Below the pieces are notes generated by a model, which saw nothing but the letters and a program-made list of their open reading frames with translations, did no database searches and was not told the DNA's origin. Position numbers and translations under genes: made by a program. This document shows positions 5,700 to 10,149 of a stretch of DNA of 10,149 nucleotides, piece after piece. How positions within the stretch are numbered: the stretch's first letter is position 1; the number at the start of each line of letters is the position of its first letter. Source of the DNA: SXMI01 sp964391365 (GTDB lineage Bacteria; Actinomycetota; Acidimicrobiia; Acidimicrobiales; Microtrichaceae); assembly GCA_964391365.1 (NCBI GenBank), contig CAYMKW010000107.1, positions 1 through 10,149 on the forward strand. The letters run 5' to 3'.

Positions 5700-8057
5700 A
5701 TGCAGTTGACGCCACCGCCCTACCAGCCGCCCGCGCCCGGTGAGCCGCCGACCAACGGCCCCGCTCCACGGCGCCGTCAACCCACGACGCCCGGCCAGAA
5801 GTGGGCGATCCTGGCGATCGCCGCCGGAGCCGGACTCCTGGCGGCGCTCACCTCGGGCGCTGCGCCGACGATGTGGGAACCCGCCGACCTCTTCTGGCGC
5901 TGGTTCGCGGCCGCCGGGGTGGCCCTCTGCGCCTCACGTTCCCGGCGCTGGACCCTGGTGTGGATGACCGTTCCGGCCGCCGTCCTGGGTGTCGGGGCCG
6001 CCCGGGTCGCCGGGATCGTGGCGTTGGTCGGGGCGGCCGTGTTGCTGGGGGCGAAGCTCCGCGACCGCCGACTCCGGGCAGCCGTCGGTGGGATCGGCGC
6101 CGTCGGCCTCCTCGGCATGGCCCTGCCCGAGCCGGTCGACGTGGTCGGTGTGACCGCGATCGTCGCCGTCGCAGCCGTTGCACCGACCCTGTGGAGCGCG
6201 CTCCGACGAGCCCGGTCCCGCGAGCGCCGGGCGGCCGGGTGGGTGCTGGGTGGTCTGGCCGCCGTCTGCCTCACGGGCATCGTGTCGGCCGTGGCCTTCG
6301 CGGCCACCAGCGCGCAGGACGCGCTCGACGCGGTGGAGGCGAGCGACCGGGCCGTCGAACAGGCATCGGACGACGACTCCGAGCTCACGGCGCAGGGATT
6401 CCAGGATGCCGCCGATCGGTTCGAACAGCTCGCCGTCCGCTCGAGCCGCGGCTGGTACCTCCCGGCCCGCTTCGTCCCGGTCGTCGGAGCCAACGTGAAC
6501 GTGGCCGTCACGGCCTTCGAGTCCGGCGACCGCCTCAACCGGACGGCTGCGGACCTGAGCCGCGCCGTGGACCAGGACGCGCTCACCCTCCCGGAGGGAG
6601 GCCTCGACCTGACCGTGCTCGCCTCCTTCCGGGCGCCGGCTGCGGAGGCCGCCGACGCCGTCGCCGCAGCTCGCAGCGACCTGGACGCCGCCGACTCCCC
6701 CTGGCTGCTGCCGCCGCTGCGCTCCGAGCTGGGCACGATCGACGACTCCCTCACCGACGCCGAGAACTCGGCACGCACCGTCGCCCTGGCGGCCGAGGTG
6801 ACGCCGGGCATGCTCGGCGCCGACGGACCACGTCGATACCTGCTGCTGCTCGGCAACCCGGCGGAGCTCCGTGACATCGGCGGCCACCTCGGCAACTGGG
6901 CGGAACTCATCGCCACGGACGGACGCCTCGAACTGGTCGAGGTCGGAGCGCCCTACGACCTGTTCACGCCGTTCGACAACCCGCCGCCGACCCTCACTCC
7001 GGGCGCCTACCCGGAGTCGCTCAACGACCTGCGGCCCCAGTACTTCCCCCAGAACTGGGGCGGCACGCCCGACATGGACGCCGTCGCCCGCCTCTCCGCC
7101 GAGCTCTTCCCCCAGGCCCGGCCCGGAGGGCCGATCGACGGGGTCATCTACGCGGACCCGACGGCGTTCGCGGCGTTGTTGGAGCTGACGGGCGGGGTCG
7201 ACGTGCCGACGACCGACGTGACGCTCACGAGCGACAACGCCGTGCAGTTCCTCACCGTCGACCAGTTCGTCGAACTGACCGACGCCCCGGCCGGTACGGA
7301 TCCACTCGGCGACGCCATCGAGACGGCCGTCCGCCGGTTCGCCGACTCGCCGCTCCCCGGACCGCAGCGGCTCGCCGGACTCTTCGCCCCGATCGTCGAC
7401 GGCGGCCACCTGCAGATGAGCATGTTCGAGCCGGAACGCAACCGCCTGCTCGAACGGCTCGGCCTACGGCGCACCCTCGAGCGGCGGGGCGAGGAGGACA
7501 TCCTCTCGGTCGTCAACCGCAACGCCAACCCGTCCAAGGTCGATGCGTTCCTCCGACGTGAGGTGTCCTACGACGTCCAGTGGCAACCGGGAACCGGCCA
7601 GATCCGATCGACCGTCACCGTTCGGCTCACCAACGACGTCCCCACCGGCGGACTCGACGAGGACCAGGTGAACCCGCCGCCGGCCACACCTCCCGGGACC
7701 AACCGGACCCAGCTGTCGATCCTCACACCGCTGAGCGCGACCGAGGCCACCAGGGACGGCGAACGGACTCCGTTCGGGACGCAGGCAGAGTCACCATCGG
7801 TGTTCCGCCACAACATCTGGGTCGAACTCGCCCCGGGGGCCACGACCACCGTGACGCTGGCGCTGACCGGTCGGAGCGACGAGCAGTTCTACCAACTCCA
7901 CTGGCTCGGCCAACCGGCGCTGAACACCGAGCCGACGACCGTCCGGGTCTCCGAGCTCGGGGAGTCGCTGGAGCAGGGCGGCGAGCTGCTCGTGGAGCGC
8001 TTCCCGGCCACCGACGACCGAACCATCCGCTACGACCCGAGGCGAACGGTCGGCTGA
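5700..8057 (+). CDS. DUF4012-family membrane-anchored protein, function unknown
   Basis: A 785-residue protein. Residues 1-32 are proline-rich and end in a basic patch (RRR). Up to seven hydrophobic segments follow (about 34-53, 62-78, 84-99, 102-119, 128-142, 147-165, 179-201). Basic clusters after segments 2, 4 and 6 (SRSRR, KLRDRRLR, RRARSRERR) and non-basic loops after 1, 3 and 5 satisfy the positive-inside rule. This predicts a cytoplasmic N-terminus and an extracellular C-terminal part of about 580 residues. That part starts with helical segments (205-370), then shows DUF4012 hallmarks: YLLLLGNPAELRDIGGHLGNW (380-400, an NxAELRxxGG-type motif) and VVNRNANPSKVDAFLRREVSYDV (about 604-626). 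A beta-rich end (630-770) follows. DUF4012 proteins are common in actinobacteria, often near surface-polysaccharide genes, but have no established activity. No good Shine-Dalgarno sequence precedes the ATG. Confidence 0.85.
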   Translation: MQLTPPPYQPPAPGEPPTNGPAPRRRQPTTPGQKWAILAIAAGAGLLAALTSGAAPTMWEPADLFWRWFAAAGVALCASRSRRWTLVWMTVPAAVLGVGAARVAGIVALVGAAVLLGAKLRDRRLRAAVGGIGAVGLLGMALPEPVDVVGVTAIVAVAAVAPTLWSALRRARSRERRAAGWVLGGLAAVCLTGIVSAVAFAATSAQDALDAVEASDRAVEQASDDDSELTAQGFQDAADRFEQLAVRSSRGWYLPARFVPVVGANVNVAVTAFESGDRLNRTAADLSRAVDQDALTLPEGGLDLTVLASFRAPAAEAADAVAAARSDLDAADSPWLLPPLRSELGTIDDSLTDAENSARTVALAAEVTPGMLGADGPRRYLLLLGNPAELRDIGGHLGNWAELIATDGRLELVEVGAPYDLFTPFDNPPPTLTPGAYPESLNDLRPQYFPQNWGGTPDMDAVARLSAELFPQARPGGPIDGVIYADPTAFAALLELTGGVDVPTTDVTLTSDNAVQFLTVDQFVELTDAPAGTDPLGDAIETAVRRFADSPLPGPQRLAGLFAPIVDGGHLQMSMFEPERNRLLERLGLRRTLERRGEEDILSVVNRNANPSKVDAFLRREVSYDVQWQPGTGQIRSTVTVRLTNDVPTGGLDEDQVNPPPATPPGTNRTQLSILTPLSATEATRDGERTPFGTQAESPSVFRHNIWVELAPGATTTVTLALTGRSDEQFYQLHWLGQPALNTEPTTVRVSELGESLEQGGELLVERFPATDDRTIRYDPRRTVG

Positions 8058-8170
8058 TCAACCCTCGTCGGGCCCCGAACACCTCGCAGCGGGCCGAAAC
8101 ACCCACGCTCCGTGACATTCCGGTTTCCGGCGCCCCCTCGGGGACCGAACAGCGCAGGGAAATCTTCGCA

Positions 8171-8257
8171 GATACTGGACACGGAGAGTGGACTTCTCCA
8201 CAATCGTGGCAGTCCACGGCGGTGCGGGGAAACCCCGCGGAGCAGCAACACGAGGGG
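8171..8257 (+). promoter_or_regulatory. Promoter-like -10 and structured 5' leader of the lipoprotein gene
   Basis: GATACT (8171-8176) resembles a -10 element, but I see no good -35. A transcript from about 8183 would have an 80-nt leader that holds two hairpins in a row. The first is nested: GTGGAC/GTCCAC outer arms (8188-8193 and 8212-8217) enclose a CCAC/GTGG stem with the loop AATC (8198-8209). The second is GCGGGG-AAA-CCCCGC (8224-8238). The Shine-Dalgarno sequence GAGGGG follows at 8252-8257. Known riboswitch classes that I can recall do not match by eye. The rest of the 205-nt spacer (8058-8170) holds only short GC-rich repeats after the DUF4012 stop and no recognisable terminator. Confidence 0.4.
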
Positions 8258-8262
8258 TTCAC

Positions 8263-8724
8263 ATGTCCGAGATCACCACCACCCAGCCCCGGCGGGGTCG
8301 AAGCGCCCTCCTGGCCATCGGTCTGGTCGCCGGCTTCGTCACCGTGCTGACGGCCTGCCCGCCGCCGCCCACGCCGACGACCACCACGACGACGACCACA
8401 TCGTCGACGACCACCACGATCGCACCCGGATGCGTGGGCTACACCCCCACGGGCATCGGCGTCAGCGACAACCTCGTCTCCGTCGGCGACTCGATCACGG
8501 TGTCCGGCTTCGGACAGACCAGCCCGACCATCGGCGTCGAGATCAAGATGACCCCCATCGGAGCCGGCACCGCCACCGGTGTGCTCGCCACCACGCTCGT
8601 GGCACCGAACGGCACCTGGGCCACGGCCATCACGATCCCGTCGGTCACGCCGGGCAGCTGGAAGGTCGTGGCCAACGCCGTCGGCTGCACCGGCACCGGA
8701 TCGGCCACCATCCAGGTGCTCTGA
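8263..8724 (+). CDS. Small secreted lipoprotein with Thr-rich linker and predicted beta-sandwich domain
   Basis: A 153-residue protein that I do not recognise as a named family. A type II signal peptide is evident: basic n-region PRRGR (9-13), hydrophobic core (about 15-30) and lipobox LTAC with the lipidated Cys32. A PPPPTP segment and a Thr/Ser run (39-52) form a flexible linker. The remaining about 95 residues (57-153) alternate hydrophobic and polar residues, for example VSVGDSITVSGFG, GTWATAITIP and GSWKVVANAV, as in small bacterial Ig-like domains. Cys57 and Cys142 bracket this domain and could form a disulfide. It would be anchored to the outer face of the membrane. I chose ATG at 8263 because GAGGGG (8252-8257) lies 5 nt upstream. 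The longer frame from 8188 would put the hairpins inside the coding sequence. It may be functionally linked to the preceding DUF4012 gene, but only position suggests this. Confidence 0.82.
   Translation: MSEITTTQPRRGRSALLAIGLVAGFVTVLTACPPPPTPTTTTTTTTSSTTTTIAPGCVGYTPTGIGVSDNLVSVGDSITVSGFGQTSPTIGVEIKMTPIGAGTATGVLATTLVAPNGTWATAITIPSVTPGSWKVVANAVGCTGTGSATIQVL
8375..8419 (+). repeat. Imperfect ACC/ACG repeat encoding the Thr linker
   Basis: A 15-base direct repeat, cgacgaccaccacga, occurs at 8375-8389 and again at 8405-8419, with a 30-base period and further ACG/ACC codons between. It encodes the Thr/Ser-rich linker of the lipoprotein. Such tracts can gain or lose whole codons by replication slippage, so linker length may vary between strains. 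Confidence 0.7.
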
Positions 8725-8742
8725 GCCGACCACGAACTCTCT

Positions 8743-8776
8743 GACGATGCCCCGGGCCCCGGCCCGGGGCATCGTC
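8743..8776. terminator. Strong convergent hairpin, probable bidirectional terminator
   Basis: GACGATGCCCCGGG (8743-8756) and CCCGGGGCATCGTC (8763-8776) form a perfect 14-bp stem around a 6-nt loop. It starts 18 nt after the lipoprotein stop and lies 88 nt beyond the infB stop on the other strand. Being symmetric it can form in either transcript. No T-tract follows on either side, as is usual for GC-rich actinobacterial terminators. This is the strongest inverted repeat in the window. Confidence 0.8.
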
Positions 8777-8821
8777 GCGTCCGGGCCAACACCACGAGGA
8801 CGCGTACCGCAGCCGGGCGCG

Positions 8822-8853
8822 CCGATCCGCTCGGCTCGACGGTCGGGGATCGG
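8822..8853 (-). terminator. Secondary inverted repeat downstream of infB
   Basis: CCGATCC (8847-8853 in the minus sense) pairs with GGATCGG (8822-8828) to give a 7-bp stem with an 18-nt loop, beginning 11 nt after the infB stop. The loop is long and no T-tract follows. It may act before the stronger hairpin at 8743-8776, or be chance. Confidence 0.25.
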
Positions 8854-8864
8854 ACGGGTCCGAC

Positions 8865-10149
8865 TCAGGTGCGGGGGATCTCGCGCAGTTCGAACGTCTC
8901 GATGACGTCGCCCTGCTTCAGGTCCTGGAAGTCCGACAGGCCGATGCCGCACTCGAAGCCGGAGGCCACCTCTCGGACGTCCTCCTTGAACCGGCGCAGC
9001 GAGCTGACCTCGCCCTTCCAGATGATGGTCCCCTCGCGGAGGAAGCGGACCTGGGAGCCCCGGGTGATGTTCCCGGACTGGACCAGACAGCCGGCCACGG
9101 CGCCGATCCGAGGGATCCGGAACACCTCGCGGACCTCGGCCTCGCCGGTGACGACCTCCTCGAACTCCGGTTCGAGCATGCCGACCATGGCCGCCTCGAT
9201 GTCCTCGAGCAGCTTGTAGATGATCTCGTAGGTCCGGATCTCGACGTCCTCGGTCTCGGCCATGTCCCGGGCCTGGCGACCCGGCCGGACGTTGAAGCCG
9301 ATGATCGTGGCGCTCGACGTCGCGGCGAGCTGGATGTCGGACTCGGTGATTCCGCCCACCCCGCGGAGCACGAAGCCGATCCGGACCTCGGGTCGCTCGA
9401 GCTTGCGCAGGCTCTCGGTCACCGCCTCCAGCGAACCCTGGACGTCGGCCTTGACGATGAGGTTGAGCGTCGCCTGCTCGCCCGCCTGGATCTGGGCGAA
9501 GATGTCCTCGAGCCGGGCGCCGTGCGACATGACCGAGGCATCACGGGCCCGGGACGCCTCGCGATGCCAGCGCTCACGGGTCTCGGCAACCGCCTTGGCC
9601 TTGCGCTCGTCCGGAGCGACGACGAACTGATCGCCTGCCTGGGCCACATCCGACAGTCCGAGCACCTCCACCGGTGTCGACGGTCCGGCCTCCTTGACCT
9701 GCTCGCCGCGGTCGTTCACGAGCGCCCGGACCCGGCCCCAGGCGGGACCGGCCACCATCGGGTCGCCGACGCGCAGCGTCCCCCGCTGGACGAGCACGGT
9801 GGCCACCGGACCCCGACCCATGTCGAGGTGTGCTTCCAGGACCGCACCCCGGGCCCGGCCGTCGGGCGTGGAGCGGAGATCCTCGAGCTCGGCGACCACG
9901 AGCAGGTTCGCCAGCAGGTCGTCGATGCCGATGTTCTGCAACGCCGAGACCTCGCAGACGACGGTGTCGCCGCCCCAGGCCTCGGGCACCAGGTCGTGCT
10001 CGCTCAGCTGCTGGAGCACACGGTTGGGATTGGCGTTGTCGCGGTCGATCTTGTTGACCGCGACGACGATGGGGACCTCGGCGGCCTTGGCGTGCTGGAT
10101 CGCCTCGATCGTCTGGGGCATCACGCCGTCGTCGGCGGCCACGACCAGG
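8865..10149 (-). CDS. infB: Translation initiation factor IF-2, C-terminal 427 residues; 5' end cut by the window edge
   Basis: IF-2 is the GTPase that brings fMet-tRNA to the 30S P site and promotes subunit joining. The visible part enters in the G domain at LVVAADDGVMPQTIEAI, just after the G3 region. It contains G4 NKID (visible residues 32-35) and G5 VSAL (67-70). Domain II follows (AHLDMGRGPVATVLVQRGTLRVGD), then the linker helix region, domain III (IVKADVQGSLEAV through IIGFNVRP) and domain IV, the fMet-tRNA-binding module (EAEVREVF through FKEDVREVASGFECGIGLSDFQDLKQGDVIETFELREI). The stop is at 8865-8867. The P-loop (G1), G2 and the long N-terminal extension lie beyond the right edge. 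In most bacteria rbfA follows directly; here two opposite-strand genes intervene. Confidence 0.98.
   Translation of the reverse strand, partial: LVVAADDGVMPQTIEAIQHAKAAEVPIVVAVNKIDRDNANPNRVLQQLSEHDLVPEAWGGDTVVCEVSALQNIGIDDLLANLLVVAELEDLRSTPDGRARGAVLEAHLDMGRGPVATVLVQRGTLRVGDPMVAGPAWGRVRALVNDRGEQVKEAGPSTPVEVLGLSDVAQAGDQFVVAPDERKAKAVAETRERWHREASRARDASVMSHGARLEDIFAQIQAGEQATLNLIVKADVQGSLEAVTESLRKLERPEVRIGFVLRGVGGITESDIQLAATSSATIIGFNVRPGRQARDMAETEDVEIRTYEIIYKLLEDIEAAMVGMLEPEFEEVVTGEAEVREVFRIPRIGAVAGCLVQSGNITRGSQVRFLREGTIIWKGEVSSLRRFKEDVREVASGFECGIGLSDFQDLKQGDVIETFELREIPRT

Noticed and set aside
5175..5780. An N-terminal extension of truB to 501 residues
   Set aside because: The extension overlaps rbfA in another frame and is Arg/Pro/Gly-rich without family similarity. 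The GTGA overlap start at 5174 gives the normal TruB length.
5934..7409. A 491-codon minus-strand open frame opposite the DUF4012 gene
   Set aside because: It is a complement frame of a real gene, with Gly/Arg/Glu/Val-rich low-complexity product and no plausible start signal.
8073..8103. A repeated gggcc...gaaacacc-like motif after the DUF4012 stop
   Set aside because: The two copies are short and imperfect, with no further copies, so they are not enough to call an attachment site or repeat element.
8188..8262. An upstream ATG start for the lipoprotein, adding 25 residues
   Set aside because: The added residues would precede a well-formed signal peptide. The ATG at 8263 has a strong Shine-Dalgarno sequence at ideal distance, and the upstream region forms hairpins.
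7580..8350. A 256-codon plus-strand frame overlapping the DUF4012 3' end and the lipoprotein start
   Set aside because: It is out of frame with both real genes and its product is Arg/Pro/Thr-rich without motifs.
7723..8952. A 409-codon minus-strand open frame spanning the lipoprotein gene
   Set aside because: It crosses the strong hairpin at 8743-8776, overlaps the infB 3' end and mirrors the lipoprotein; the product is low complexity.

Overview
The window is very GC-rich DNA with strong G/C bias at third codon positions and frequent GTG starts. It carries the conserved bacterial translation and RNA-metabolism block infB – rbfA – truB – ribF – rpsO – pnp, all on the minus strand. Base composition, the style of the RpsO, PNPase and IF2 sequences, and a Thr-rich lipoprotein linker all suggest an actinobacterium. 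I lean towards Acidimicrobiia (Ilumatobacter/Microthrix-like), but that placement is inference. Both window edges cut genes: infB lacks its 5' part (right edge) and pnp lacks its 3' part (left edge).

Layout from right to left, in the direction the minus-strand genes are transcribed. The 3' part of infB (8865-10149) ends at a convergent intergenic region with a very strong 14-bp stem hairpin (8743-8776). The block is then interrupted by two plus-strand genes: a large membrane-anchored DUF4012-family protein (5700-8057) and a small Thr-linker lipoprotein (8263-8724) with a structured leader. Divergent from the DUF4012 gene is a tight cluster of rbfA (5171-5554), truB (GTGA overlap, to 4275), ribF (13-nt gap, to 3308) and an alpha/beta hydrolase (33-nt gap, to 2120). 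Next comes rpsO (1644-1925), with its own likely promoter (2076-2105) and a leader carrying hairpins. A 249-nt structured spacer leads to pnp (1-1394).

How the genes fit together. IF2, RbfA, TruB and S15 serve ribosome assembly, initiation and tRNA modification. RibF makes FMN and FAD. PNPase degrades and processes RNA. This grouping is ancient and widespread. The accessory content is the plus-strand pair (cell-envelope proteins of unknown function) and the hydrolase gene between ribF and rpsO. Because the plus-strand pair separates infB from rbfA, rbfA-truB-ribF must have a promoter of its own, presumably in the 145-bp divergent spacer 5555-5699.

I found no tRNA, rRNA, CRISPR array, insertion sequence or phage gene. 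The points most worth checking are the structured RNA leaders (upstream of rpsO, pnp and the lipoprotein gene) and the envelope-gene insertion in the infB-rbfA operon. I see no clear evidence of a new multi-gene defence or biosynthetic system.
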